Source: Nostoc parmelioides FACHB-3921 (GTDB lineage Bacteria > Cyanobacteriota > Cyanobacteriia > Cyanobacteriales > Nostocaceae). From it: DNA of 64,000 nucleotides. The position numbers were made by a program, and so were the translations under genes. Numbering within the stretch: the stretch's first letter is position 1; each line of letters opens with the position of its first letter. The DNA lies in assembly GCF_014696625.1 (NCBI RefSeq), contig NZ_JACJQL010000020.1:50775-114774 (forward strand), written 5' to 3'. A model generated the notes under the pieces. It was not told the DNA's origin, did no database searches, and saw nothing but the letters and a program-made list of their open reading frames with translations. This document shows positions 17,442 through 26,528 of the stretch, in pieces.

Positions 17442-18800
17442 ATGAAACTCAAGTCATTTGCTGTTACATCTATTACATTGTGTTTTGCGGCAATTTGTGG
17501 AACATCCTCTGCACAAGCTGCTAGCCTAACGACTATTGTCGATGGGATCAGTAATCTACGAGGTATTAGCTTTGGCCCTGATGGAACTCTTTATGCAGCC
17601 GAGCCAGGTATTGGAGGTAACGGGAATTGCCAGCCATCTCCCAGTACACTTTTTCAGCCTATCTGTGCCGGTAATAGTGGTTCACTGGTTAAAGTCTCAC
17701 CAGATGGTACCAAACAACGGATATTTACTAACTTTCAATCAATAGCAGAACAACCCAGTGGCAACCAAGGAGCTGGTATTCAAGACCTGCAATTTGACTC
17801 TTTGGGAAATGCTTATCTTCTAACTGGGTTTGCTGGTTATCCAGGAAACCGTGATGCAGAAACCCTTGAGCTTGGTTCACAATACCCCATTCCAGAACAG
17901 CAACTTATTACTTTCCCACCATCCACACCCGATAAAGTCTTAAATACTCCCCTCTTAGCACAACTATATAAAGTTGACCTGAACACCGGATCTCTAGAAA
18001 GTATTTTCGACTTTGCTGAGTATGAGATCATCAATAATCCAGATGGTGGTGATGTAGTAACTAATCCCTACGATCTAACCGTTAATGGTGACACTGCTTA
18101 TGTCGTTGACGGTGGTGGAAATGCGGCTTACAAAATTAAACTTGATGGAAGTGAATTCCAAGCAATTGGTATTCCCAAGGCTGTCATTAGTGCTTCAGAG
18201 TTACCACCCTTACCACCAGGGGTAGAACTACCACCAGGGCTAGTGGAATTCCTGCCCGGAGGACAAATAGCAGTACAATCTGTACCTACCGGAGGTACAG
18301 TTGGCCCTGATGGAGCTTTATACGTTGGCGAATACACAGGGTTTCCTTATCCAGAAGGGAAATCGCGGATTTTCCGCATTGATGAAGATGGGAGTCCAGA
18401 GGTTTTCTTGGATGGATTTACCCATATTACTGACCTAACCTTTGATGAGAATGGCAATTTGCTGGTTTTACAGTTTAGCGACACCTCTCAGTTAGAAGGT
18501 GATTTACGCTTCCTTCCTGGTTCTCTCATCCAAGTAAATCCGAATGGCGATCGCACAACATTGGTTGCCGCAGGTGAAGGGTTAGAATCAGCTGATGGAA
18601 TTACTATTGGCCCTGATGGCAAAATTTATATTAGTAGGCGTGGTGTCGGCCCAGGATTAGGATCGGTTGTTCGGGTGGATATTCAAAGTGTTCCCGAACC
18701 TACAACTGTATTAGGTACATTAACAGCAGCTGCTCTAGGTGCAGCTTCTATGCGGAAGCGTAAATATAGCAAAGAGTTGGCTGTTGCCAGAACAAAATAA
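17442..18800 (+). CDS. scyE: ScyE, secreted NHL-repeat protein with PEP-CTERM tail
   Basis: This 452-residue protein resembles ScyD along its length (ISNLRGISFGPDGTLYAAEPG matches the ScyD start of the propeller) and follows it as scyE does in other clusters. It has a signal peptide (ITLCFAAICGTSSAQAA), NHL/SMP-30-like propeller blades, a Pro-rich loop near residues 250-270, and a PEP-CTERM tail (VPEPTTVLGTLTAAALGAA followed by basic MRKRK). In N. punctiforme a scyE mutant is blocked at a late stage, which fits a periplasmic oxidation or dimerisation role. The scyD/scyE names rest on order, since the two are paralogues. Confidence 0.87.
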   Translation: MKLKSFAVTSITLCFAAICGTSSAQAASLTTIVDGISNLRGISFGPDGTLYAAEPGIGGNGNCQPSPSTLFQPICAGNSGSLVKVSPDGTKQRIFTNFQSIAEQPSGNQGAGIQDLQFDSLGNAYLLTGFAGYPGNRDAETLELGSQYPIPEQQLITFPPSTPDKVLNTPLLAQLYKVDLNTGSLESIFDFAEYEIINNPDGGDVVTNPYDLTVNGDTAYVVDGGGNAAYKIKLDGSEFQAIGIPKAVISASELPPLPPGVELPPGLVEFLPGGQIAVQSVPTGGTVGPDGALYVGEYTGFPYPEGKSRIFRIDEDGSPEVFLDGFTHITDLTFDENGNLLVLQFSDTSQLEGDLRFLPGSLIQVNPNGDRTTLVAAGEGLESADGITIGPDGKIYISRRGVGPGLGSVVRVDIQSVPEPTTVLGTLTAAALGAASMRKRKYSKELAVARTK

Positions 18801-18930
18801 GCCAGGAGCAGGGGGAATAAACAAGTAGAACGAACAACAAAGGAAAGTTGACTTTCCTCATCCCCCTCATTTCTATTGAACACCTTTGTAAGTTTAACCG
18901 ATTCAAAGTAAACTCTGGAGCTTAACTGTG

Positions 18931-20112
18931 ATGGTATTTTTAAGAAAATTTTCAATACCGCTTATGGGTGCTGGATTAATGACACTAGCAACTGTAAGTG
19001 AAGCCAAAGCTGTAACTTTAAAATACGAAAGTAGCATTGGTAGACCTGCCACCTTTGTGGATGGTGATTTCCCAGGTGTCCCAGGAACCCTTGCGGTTCC
19101 CCAAGGAATAGGGGTACAAGATTCAACCAAAAATATTTTTGTCAGTAATGGTCGGGGTATTGACCGTGTAGATGTATTTGATAGCCAAGGTAACTTTTTA
19201 AGATCAATTGGTAGCACCGGCAGTGGCCCTGGACAATTTGATGAGCCAGCAGACCTGAGATTTAATCCCATCACAGGCGATTTACACGTTGGTGATGTTT
19301 TCAACAGCCGGATTAACGTTTTCGATGCCCAAGGTAATTTTAAGACCTCCTATGGTTCATTTAGTGGGCCTGTAGAGGGTAGATTATTCTTTGGCCCTGG
19401 AGGCATGGATTTCGATGCGGCTGGTAATTTGTATGCCACTGACTTCAGTGCAGATATCATCAAAGTATATAATCCCGAAGGAGTGCAAATTAGAACTATT
19501 GGCAGTCCGGGAAGTGGCGATGGACAATTTTCTGGGCCTGGGGGGTTAATTATCTCAGAAAATACTGGCAGAATTTACGTCAATGACCAATACAATGGTC
19601 GCGTTCAAGTTTTAGACCCAGAGGGTAAGTTCTTATTTGCCTTCGGTTCTACAGGCTCCGCACCCGGTCAGTTTAGGGAACCAATCGGTATTGATGTAGA
19701 TGAGTACGAAAATCTTTATGTCGCGGATTCTCAAAATAGCCGTGTGCAAGTATTTGATAAAGATGGTAACTTCCTCACATCATTTGGAGAACCAACCCGC
19801 AATACTGCTGGTGAAGTTGTGCCACCTCCTACACCTCCAGCGCTTGGTGGAACTACTCCCTATGGTAGCCCTATTGACCTGACACCAGGAAAGTTTAACT
19901 GGAGTGCTGGCTTACATTACGATGATGGCAAAGTATATGTAGGCGATTTCTTCCAAGGTCGTGTTCAAGTGTTAGCAGTAGAAGGCAGAACTCAAGTACC
20001 TGAGCCTACTTCAATATTGGGTTTAGGTTTACTAGGATTAGGTTTTACTGCTACCAAATTGCGGAAAAACAGACACCGTAAACCAAGCATTAGTTTAGAT
20101 AAGCGATTGTAA
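18931..20112 (+). CDS. scyF: ScyF, secreted NHL-repeat protein with PEP-CTERM tail
   Basis: The 393-residue product has a signal peptide (FSIPLMGAGLMTLATVSEAKA) and six or so classical NHL repeats with the pattern GSxGSGPGQFxxPxGxxxD..G.xYVxDxxNxRVQVFDxxG, more regular than ScyD/E. A PEP-CTERM tail (VPEPTSILGLGLLGLG, then KLRKNR) ends it. ATG 18931 is preferred over GTG 18928; GGAG lies about ten bases upstream. A strong hairpin follows at 20151. It probably sits in the periplasm or at the outer surface; its role in scytonemin synthesis is not settled, and mutants elsewhere still make pigment. Confidence 0.88.
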   Translation: MVFLRKFSIPLMGAGLMTLATVSEAKAVTLKYESSIGRPATFVDGDFPGVPGTLAVPQGIGVQDSTKNIFVSNGRGIDRVDVFDSQGNFLRSIGSTGSGPGQFDEPADLRFNPITGDLHVGDVFNSRINVFDAQGNFKTSYGSFSGPVEGRLFFGPGGMDFDAAGNLYATDFSADIIKVYNPEGVQIRTIGSPGSGDGQFSGPGGLIISENTGRIYVNDQYNGRVQVLDPEGKFLFAFGSTGSAPGQFREPIGIDVDEYENLYVADSQNSRVQVFDKDGNFLTSFGEPTRNTAGEVVPPPTPPALGGTTPYGSPIDLTPGKFNWSAGLHYDDGKVYVGDFFQGRVQVLAVEGRTQVPEPTSILGLGLLGLGFTATKLRKNRHRKPSISLDKRL

Positions 20113-20150
20113 AAATCTGCTATCTAGTTCTGCCAATTTGGACTGTACTT

Positions 20151-20182
20151 CTCTGTGGTTTAAAAATTATTTAACCACAGAG
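20151..20182 (+). terminator. hairpin between scyF and eboA
   Basis: CTCTGTGGTT (20151-20160) pairs with AACCACAGAG (20173-20182), extendable by one pair on the outside, with an AT loop. It could end scyABCDEF transcripts before the ebo genes. The AACCACAGAG sequence is also a dispersed cyanobacterial repeat, so it may be only that. Confidence 0.5.
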
Positions 20183-20209
20183 ACAAGCAAATAAATTCAA
20201 ACATAAATT

Positions 20210-20917
20210 ATGTCTGCTTTAATTAGTATAAAAACAACAAGTATTAGTAGCCTATTACGTTACTGGATATCACAAATAGTAGATAAAGAAACCATTACTT
20301 GGCTTGATGAAAAACAGGAACAAATTAAAAGTAGTGTCACTGGTCGAGAGTTTTTCATTACCTTTAGTATGGTGTCTCGTTATGTAGTTAAAGACCAACT
20401 ACAATTAACTCCAGAAGATTTGAAAGCAGCCTCGACACTGCATACAGACTGGTTTCCTGGTCATTGGAGTGTGGAGCAGTCCGCCCGTACAATTCTGGTA
20501 CTAGCTTTACCAAAAGATGATATAGAAAAATATTTATCCACTTTAGAACAAGTATTCACATCTGCGGATGTTGGTGAATTAGTCGCACTTTATCAGGCTT
20601 TACCTCTATTACCTTTTCCAGAACGATGGCAAAAACGAGCGGCTGAAGGTGTTCGCAGCAACATGACGGCAGTATTTAACGCTATAGCTTTACGCAATCC
20701 CTATCCGGCAAAGTATTTTGATAGTTTGGCATGGAATCAGATGGTTTTGAAAGCGCTGTTTGTGGGTAGTCCTTTGAATTTGATTCAAGGTTTAGATGCG
20801 CGTATGAACCAAGAATTAGCAAGAATGTTAGTTGATTATGCCCAGGAACGCTTGAGTGCAAAACGTTCTGTATCTGCCGAACTCTGGCGACTAGTTGAGC
20901 TTATCAATTGTCAATAA
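20210..20917 (+). CDS. eboA: EboA, ebo-cluster protein
   Basis: EboA is the first protein of the ebo (eustigmatophyte/bacterial operon) set, which in N. punctiforme is needed to get the scytonemin monomer to the periplasm. The 235-residue protein is helical, with no signal peptide or membrane segment. The motif TDWFPGHWSVEQSARTILVL near residue 83 and LALRNPYPAKYFD near residue 160 mark the family. No catalytic motif is visible. It opens a run of eboA-B-C, tyrA, eboD-E-F, all on one strand with short gaps. Confidence 0.88.
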   Translation: MSALISIKTTSISSLLRYWISQIVDKETITWLDEKQEQIKSSVTGREFFITFSMVSRYVVKDQLQLTPEDLKAASTLHTDWFPGHWSVEQSARTILVLALPKDDIEKYLSTLEQVFTSADVGELVALYQALPLLPFPERWQKRAAEGVRSNMTAVFNAIALRNPYPAKYFDSLAWNQMVLKALFVGSPLNLIQGLDARMNQELARMLVDYAQERLSAKRSVSAELWRLVELINCQ

Positions 20918-20985
20918 TTATTAGTACTTATCTAGTCACTAATCCGCAAAATTCTTTAATTTTAAATTGATATCTATCCCTAATT

Positions 20986-21921
20986 ATGAATAACAGCGTT
21001 ATTACTAAAGATATGATGTTTATTGACCCCCATATTCACATGAGTTCCCGCACTACTGATGATTATGAAATGATGCGTCAGTCGGGAATTGTTGCAGTCA
21101 TTGAACCTGCATTTTGGTTTGGACAACCCCGGACTAATGTTGGTTCCTTTCAAGATTATTTCAACAGCTTAGTGGGTTGGGAAAGATTTCGGGCTTCACA
21201 GTTTGGTATTAAACATTACTGCACAATTGGGCTAAACTCCAAAGAAGCCAACAACGAAGCCTTAGCCGAGCAAGTCATGGAACTATTACCTTTATACGCT
21301 TGCAAAGAAGGTGTAGTTGCTATTGGTGAAATTGGCTACGACGATATGACACCAGCCGAGGATAAATATTTTCGTCTCCAACTAGAACTGGCGAGAGAAT
21401 TAGATATGTTGGTGATGATTCATACGCCACACCGCGATAAAAAAGCAGGTACAAGCCGCAGTATGGATATCTGCATCGAACACGGGTTGAAACCATCACA
21501 GGTGATTGTAGACCACAATAACGAAGAAACAGTCAAAGAAGTTTTAGACAGAGGCTTTTGGGCAGCATTTACCATTTACCCAAATACAAAAATGGGCAAT
21601 GCTCGTATGGTAGAAATTGTCCGTCAATACGGGAGCAGCCGCATCATTGTAGATAGTAGCGCCGATTGGGGAGTCAGCGACCCCCTAGCTGTACCCAAAA
21701 CCGCCCTACTCATGCTAGAGCGTGGTATTTCTCAAGCAGATGTGCAGAAAGTTTGTTATCAAAACGCCCTTACAGCCTATAGCCAAAGCGGTCAAATGCA
21801 GGAATCCGACTGGCTCAACCTCCCACCAATCGACCAAAGACAAAAATTCAGCGATAACTCCGTCCTCCGAGGACAAGAACCATTAGTAGAATCGCGTCAT
21901 GAATACGCACTGATTGAATAA
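20986..21921 (+). CDS. eboB: EboB, TatD-like metal-dependent hydrolase
   Basis: This 311-residue protein has the TIM-barrel metal site of TatD-type hydrolases: HIHM near residue 17 (first metal ligands), GEIGYDD with the bridging glutamate near residue 115, HTPHRD near residue 145, DHNNEE near residue 178, and an aspartate in VDSSADWG. It is soluble. In the ebo set it is EboB; its substrate is not known. It starts 68 bp after eboA. STRR-type repeats fill the gap after it. Confidence 0.9.
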   Translation: MNNSVITKDMMFIDPHIHMSSRTTDDYEMMRQSGIVAVIEPAFWFGQPRTNVGSFQDYFNSLVGWERFRASQFGIKHYCTIGLNSKEANNEALAEQVMELLPLYACKEGVVAIGEIGYDDMTPAEDKYFRLQLELARELDMLVMIHTPHRDKKAGTSRSMDICIEHGLKPSQVIVDHNNEETVKEVLDRGFWAAFTIYPNTKMGNARMVEIVRQYGSSRIIVDSSADWGVSDPLAVPKTALLMLERGISQADVQKVCYQNALTAYSQSGQMQESDWLNLPPIDQRQKFSDNSVLRGQEPLVESRHEYALIE

Positions 21922-22070
21922 TTCGTAATTCGTAATACTCGCCAAGGGCGAGAAGCAAGCTACGTAATTCGTAATTCAGAAACAAAAAAGCGTCAGACCA
22001 AACTCTCTCTCTTTTCCCTCTCTGCGCCACCCTTCGGGAACGCTTTCAGCGAACCGCGTCTCTGCGTGAG
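21920..22070 (+). repeat. STRR and GC-rich repeat block between eboB and eboC
   Basis: Tandem TTCGTAA heptamers (21922-21978) interrupted by a GCGAGAAGC element are followed by a TCTCTGCGCC..GGGAACGC..CTGCGTGAG repeat (22016-22070). The latter type recurs near 26450, 28200 and 32350. It creates a GTG that could be mistaken for the eboC start. Confidence 0.6.
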
Positions 22071-22077
22071 TAAAATC

Positions 22078-22977
22078 ATGAACACCACCACCCTAAACAC
22101 CAACCCCTTATGGGCATATCTGCAATTAATGCGACCTGCCAATATTATCACCGCCTGGGCAGATATTATGGCTGGCTTCGCTGCTTCCGGTTACTTTATC
22201 CAAATAGACTTAGTACAACTACTATGGTTACTACTAGCCACCACCGGCTTATATGGGGGCGGTATTGTCTTTAACGATGTTTTTGATACCGAACTAGATG
22301 CTAAAGAACGACCAGAAAGACCGATTCCCAGTGGTCGCGCATCCCGCACAGGGGCGATTTTACTAGGAACTATATTATTAATTGTCGGTGTTTTGGCTGC
22401 GGTGCAGGTTTCCTGGGTGAGTGGAGTATTAGCTTTGGCGATCGCCACATCCGCATTATTGTATGATGCTTTTGGGAAACACCAGCCAATTTTCGGCCCC
22501 ATCAATATGGGATTTTGTCGAGGCGGTAACTTGTTGTTGGGGGTGAGTGTCGTCCCTGGTTTAATAGGTGATTACTGGTTTTTAGCTTTGATTCCCATAG
22601 TTTACATTGCTGCTATCACCGCCTTGAGTCGTGGTGAAGTGCATGGCGGAAAATTGAGTACAGGTATCACAGCATTGTTGTTGATAGTAGCAGTAATTTT
22701 TGGGCTTTTGGGTTTAGGATTGCTCACAAATTATCAAGTTTTCACCGCTTTACCATTCTTGTTATTGTTGGCTATCCGAGTATTAATTCCTTTTATCAAA
22801 GCTGCACGCCAACCAACACCAGAACAAATCAGGATTGCAGTGAAAGCAGGTGTGTTATCTTTGATTATTTTAGATACTACTCTAGCTGCTGGTTTTGCTG
22901 GTTTATCCTATGGGTTACTCGTTTTAATTCTTCTGCCAATTTCCATGATATTGTCCCAAATTTTTGCGGTGACTTAA
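22078..22977 (+). CDS. eboC: EboC, UbiA-family prenyltransferase
   Basis: EboC is a membrane protein of the UbiA prenyltransferase superfamily (299 residues), with about eight to nine membrane helices. The first Asp-rich motif is NDVFDTELDAKERPERP near residue 65, and the second, weaker one lies around LYDAFGK near residue 135. In the ebo pathway it may attach a prenyl group to a carrier, but this is inference from the family. The ATG at 22078 is chosen because a GTG at 22066 lies inside a dispersed repeat. The prephenate dehydrogenase gene follows 46 bp later. Confidence 0.9.
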   Translation: MNTTTLNTNPLWAYLQLMRPANIITAWADIMAGFAASGYFIQIDLVQLLWLLLATTGLYGGGIVFNDVFDTELDAKERPERPIPSGRASRTGAILLGTILLIVGVLAAVQVSWVSGVLALAIATSALLYDAFGKHQPIFGPINMGFCRGGNLLLGVSVVPGLIGDYWFLALIPIVYIAAITALSRGEVHGGKLSTGITALLLIVAVIFGLLGLGLLTNYQVFTALPFLLLLAIRVLIPFIKAARQPTPEQIRIAVKAGVLSLIILDTTLAAGFAGLSYGLLVLILLPISMILSQIFAVT

Positions 22978-23023
22978 CTGTAATTCATGCACATTTAATA
23001 GATAAAAATTGGAGATTGAAAAA

Positions 23024-23848
23024 ATGTCTTTGCAATCCCAACTTAACCTAGAGTTTACATCAATAAATCAGATTAAATTCCGCCGCATCACTATCATTGG
23101 TGGACGCGGGAGAATGGGTAAGTTATTCGCTGAACAACTTGCGGCTATTGGTCATCAAGTTAATGCTCTAGGACAACAAGATTGGGATGATGCAGAACAA
23201 CTGTTAAGTCAAGCAGAATTAGTGATAATTTCTGTCCCTATTGAATATACTGTCGATGTCATCAAACGTGCAGCTAAATATCTGACTCCTAGTACAGCTT
23301 TGTGTGACATTACCAGTATTAAAATTCAGCCAACTCAAGCCATGTTGACACACCATAATGGTGCTGTAATGGGCTTACATCCAATGTTTGGGCCAAGTGT
23401 ATCATCTTTTTCTGAACAAAAAGTAGTGGTGTGTCCTGGTCGTAATGATGACGAATTTCAATGGTTATTAGATTTGATAGAAAATCAAGGTGGTGAATTA
23501 ATTACTAGCACGCCGGAAGAACATGACGAGATGATGGTGTTTATTCAAGCAACGCAACATTTTTATAGATTTAGTCTTGGTGTTTTCTTTGCTCAAGCAA
23601 ATGTTGATATTGAGCGGAGTTTATTGATGTCGTCACCTAGTTATCGCCAGGAAATTGAAATTATTAAACGCTTGTTTCGTCAGAATCCTAGTTTGTGTGT
23701 TGATATTATGTTAGCTACCGAGGAAAGATGTCAGGCGATTAATGATTTAGCTGATACTTATGGTCGTTTGGCTAAGTTGGTGGTGAATAAAGATAGGGAA
23801 GCTTTAATTAAGGAGTTTGAGAAAAACAAGGTTATTTTTTCTGGTTAA
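23024..23848 (+). CDS. tyrA: prephenate dehydrogenase TyrA
   Basis: TyrA makes 4-hydroxyphenylpyruvate from prephenate with NAD(P), the second ketoacid used by ScyA. The 274-residue protein has the Rossmann motif GGRGRMGKLF near residue 25, then SVPIEYT, DITSIK and the active HPMFGPSV segment with the catalytic histidine; ATQHFYRF follows near residue 175. It resembles the enteric TyrA dehydrogenase domain without the chorismate mutase part. ATG 23024 has GGAGA at 9 bases and is preferred over a TTG 15 bases upstream. Its place between eboC and eboD is unusual; in N. punctiforme the tyrA gene sits just after scyF and a glycosyltransferase, with ebo genes elsewhere. Confidence 0.92.
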   Translation: MSLQSQLNLEFTSINQIKFRRITIIGGRGRMGKLFAEQLAAIGHQVNALGQQDWDDAEQLLSQAELVIISVPIEYTVDVIKRAAKYLTPSTALCDITSIKIQPTQAMLTHHNGAVMGLHPMFGPSVSSFSEQKVVVCPGRNDDEFQWLLDLIENQGGELITSTPEEHDEMMVFIQATQHFYRFSLGVFFAQANVDIERSLLMSSPSYRQEIEIIKRLFRQNPSLCVDIMLATEERCQAINDLADTYGRLAKLVVNKDREALIKEFEKNKVIFSG

Positions 23849-23929
23849 GGGATGAGTTTTTAACGCAGAGGGGCGCTGAGGTTTAATGAGGGTTTTTAGG
23901 TTGGATGGGATTATATAAGGGGTGAAAAT

Positions 23930-25111
23930 ATGATACTTGATATTAGACAAAAAACTAAGTTTAATTTGCAATCTATTAGTCAAAGTTTTGTGGTGAGTTT
24001 TAACTATGAAATTTATTTTACTGATAGTTTGTTTAGTTTGAAGAATCCTACTTTAGCACAGGTAATTGCCGCCGATGGCGAAAAGAAACCAAAGAAAATA
24101 GTAGCGGTGGTAGATGCGGGATTATTGGAGTTCTGGCCAGATTTACTCCAGCAAATTACGAATTATACAAACTTTTACGCTGAGGTATTAACCCTGGCTG
24201 TTGAACCGATGCTTATTCCTGGTGGAGAAGCAGCGAAAAATGACCCCGATTTGTTAGCGCAAATTCATCAATTGGTGGAAGCGGCTGGGATATGTCGTCA
24301 CTCTTACTTGTTGGGAATTGGTGGTGGTGCTGTGTTGGATTTAATCGGATATGCAGCCGCTACAGCGCACCGGGGAGTGAGACTGATTCGGATTCCCACG
24401 ACTGTGTTAGCGCAGAACGATTCCGGTATCGGGGTGAAAAACGGTATCAACGCCTTTGGGAAGAAGAACTTTCTGGGTACATTCGCCCCACCTTACGCCG
24501 TAATTAATGATTCTGCATTCTTGAGTACATTATGCGATCGCGATTGGCGTTCTGGTATCGCGGAAGCCATAAAAGTTGCATTAATTAAAGATGCTAGTTT
24601 CTTTGATTTTATCTATGAACACGCTACAGCATTAGCTCTGAGGGACATGGACACTATGCAACAACTAATCTATCGTTGCGCCCAACTACACTTACAGCAT
24701 ATTGCCAAAGCTGGCGACCCTTTTGAAAAAGGTTCATCTCGTCCCTTAGATTTTGGACATTGGGCGGCGCATAAACTAGAACAACTGACAAACTATAGTC
24801 TAAGACATGGTGAAGCGGTAGCTATTGGTATCGCTTTAGATAGCACCTATTCTTATCTCCTGGGATGGCTTTCTCATTCCGAATGGCAACAAATATTAAA
24901 TACATTAACAGGTTTAGGTTTTCAACTGTATATACCAGAATTAGCTGAGACATCATCTCTATTCCAAGGTTTAAAGGAATTTCGAGAACACTTAGGTGGG
25001 GAATTAACCTTGACTTTGTTGCAAGACATCGGGAAAGGAGTTGAAGTCCATGAAGCAGATTTGCCTTTGTATAAGCAAGCAATTTCTCTTGTATATGAGT
25101 TTGGGAAATAG
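23930..25111 (+). CDS. eboD: EboD, dehydroquinate-synthase-like enzyme
   Basis: The 393-residue protein is of the 3-dehydroquinate synthase/sugar phosphate cyclase fold: PGGEAAKND near residue 98, GGGAVLDLIGYAAATAHRG near residue 127, PTTVLAQNDSGIGVKNGIN near residue 157, and the zinc-binding DFGHWAAHKLE near residue 272. It departs from housekeeping AroB at several places (VLDLIGY instead of GDLAGF, GHW instead of GHT/S HAxE, LRHGEAVAIG retained), which fits EboD. Its product is unknown; a cyclitol-like compound is possible. It is preceded by GGGGTG as ribosome site. An AroB label is the alternative. Confidence 0.85.
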   Translation: MILDIRQKTKFNLQSISQSFVVSFNYEIYFTDSLFSLKNPTLAQVIAADGEKKPKKIVAVVDAGLLEFWPDLLQQITNYTNFYAEVLTLAVEPMLIPGGEAAKNDPDLLAQIHQLVEAAGICRHSYLLGIGGGAVLDLIGYAAATAHRGVRLIRIPTTVLAQNDSGIGVKNGINAFGKKNFLGTFAPPYAVINDSAFLSTLCDRDWRSGIAEAIKVALIKDASFFDFIYEHATALALRDMDTMQQLIYRCAQLHLQHIAKAGDPFEKGSSRPLDFGHWAAHKLEQLTNYSLRHGEAVAIGIALDSTYSYLLGWLSHSEWQQILNTLTGLGFQLYIPELAETSSLFQGLKEFREHLGGELTLTLLQDIGKGVEVHEADLPLYKQAISLVYEFGK

Positions 25112-25202
25112 TTGTAGACATCGGTAAAAGTGAGTCAAATACCTGAACGTCTTTCCCTTACACCCTGACACCCCTAAACCCCTACACCCATCGTCAACAA
25201 AG

Positions 25203-26447
25203 ATGAAAATAGGAACTGATAATAAATTCCATTTAACCTACTGTACTAATATTCACCCTGGTGAAGAGTGGGAAAAGGTCTTTGCTAACCTCAAGGAGTA
25301 TATTCCACCTTTGAAAGCCAGATTAGCGCCTGATAAATCTTTTGGGATTGGCTTGCGTTTAGCAGAGGTAGCAGCTAGGGAATTACTGCAAGGGAATACC
25401 TTGACTGAGTTTAAGTCATGGTTGAGCGCACAAGATTTATATGTATTTACCTTAAATGGCTTTCCTTATGGACAATTCCATTGGCAAGTAGTCAAAGACC
25501 AAGTTTATGCTCCAGATTGGTCACAGCCGGAACGCTTGGACTACACGTTGCAACTAACGCAAATTCTAGCAGAGTTATTACCATCTGGTATGGAAGGTAG
25601 TATTTCCACACTGCCGTTATCTTATAAACCTTGGTTTAAAGGGAATCAACTGGCTCAAGCGTCTGTCATGCTGAGTGCGAGTCAGCAGATAGCAGAGGTG
25701 GTAGAACAGATGGTACGCATCCGGCTGGAACAAGGAAAAATCCTGCACTTGGATTTAGAGCCGGAACCTGATGGATTGTTGGAAAATGCTACTGAAGTAG
25801 TTGATTACTTCCAAATGTATTTATTACCTGTTGCTGGCAATTATTTAACCAAACATTTGGGCATCACACAAGAGGCGGCGGAGAATTACATATTAGACCA
25901 TGTGCGTGTGTGTTACGACACCTGCCATTTTGCGGTGGAGTATGAAGACCCCATTTCTGTGTTGCTACAATTTAAAGCTGCGGGAATTAAAATTGGTAAG
26001 ATTCAAATTAGTGCAGCTTTGCAGGTAAACATCCCCACAGAAATAGAAAAGCGTCGTCTGCTGATAGAGAGATTAAATCCTTTTGCTGAGTCTACATATT
26101 TACATCAAGTCATTGGACGCACAAGCCACGACAGACTAATTCACTATCAAGACTTAGAAACTGCTTTACCAAACCTAGAAAACACCACAGATGAAGAGTG
26201 GCGAATACACTTTCACGTCCCCATTTTCATCCATGACTATCAACTATTGCAGTCAACTCAACATGACATTGTGAATGTATTAGATTTGCTGCAAACTCAT
26301 CACTTCTGCAACCATCTCGAAATAGAAACCTACACTTGGGAAGTCCTACCCGATGAAATGAAACTAGATTTACCCGCCTCAATCCAACGTGAATATGATT
26401 GGGTAATGAACAAATTATTACTCAAACAACTAGTGGCTTTCCCTTAG
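25203..26447 (+). CDS. eboE: EboE, TIM-barrel (xylose-isomerase-like) protein
   Basis: This 414-residue soluble protein belongs to EboE, the ebo member related to sugar-phosphate isomerase/AP-endonuclease-2 TIM barrels. Landmarks are the start FHLTYCTNIHPGEEWEKVF, LNGFPYGQFH near residue 78, LHLDLEPEPDGLLEN near residue 180 with likely metal ligands, and the CYDTCHFAVEYEDP motif near residue 238, followed by HFHVPIF. It starts 91 bp after eboD, across TACACCC heptamers. The reaction is not known. Confidence 0.88.
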   Translation: MKIGTDNKFHLTYCTNIHPGEEWEKVFANLKEYIPPLKARLAPDKSFGIGLRLAEVAARELLQGNTLTEFKSWLSAQDLYVFTLNGFPYGQFHWQVVKDQVYAPDWSQPERLDYTLQLTQILAELLPSGMEGSISTLPLSYKPWFKGNQLAQASVMLSASQQIAEVVEQMVRIRLEQGKILHLDLEPEPDGLLENATEVVDYFQMYLLPVAGNYLTKHLGITQEAAENYILDHVRVCYDTCHFAVEYEDPISVLLQFKAAGIKIGKIQISAALQVNIPTEIEKRRLLIERLNPFAESTYLHQVIGRTSHDRLIHYQDLETALPNLENTTDEEWRIHFHVPIFIHDYQLLQSTQHDIVNVLDLLQTHHFCNHLEIETYTWEVLPDEMKLDLPASIQREYDWVMNKLLLKQLVAFP

Positions 26448-26515
26448 CGTTACTTCGCGCCTTCCAGCCTGCGGCAAGCCGCAAAAGCGTCTACAGCGTT
26501 ACTTTGCGTTTCAGA
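26447..26515 (+). repeat. GC-rich palindromic repeat between eboE and eboF
   Basis: GCGTTACTTCGCGCC and GCGTTACTTTGCG flank the inverted pair CTGCGG/CCGCAA. It belongs to the same dispersed group as the repeats at 22016, 28195 and 32345. Confidence 0.45.
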
Positions 26516-26528
26516 TTTAGAAATTTCC

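Noticed and set aside
23930..25111. Housekeeping 3-dehydroquinate synthase (aroB)
   Set aside because: Several AroB signature positions differ and the flanking genes are eboC and eboE, so EboD is the better name.
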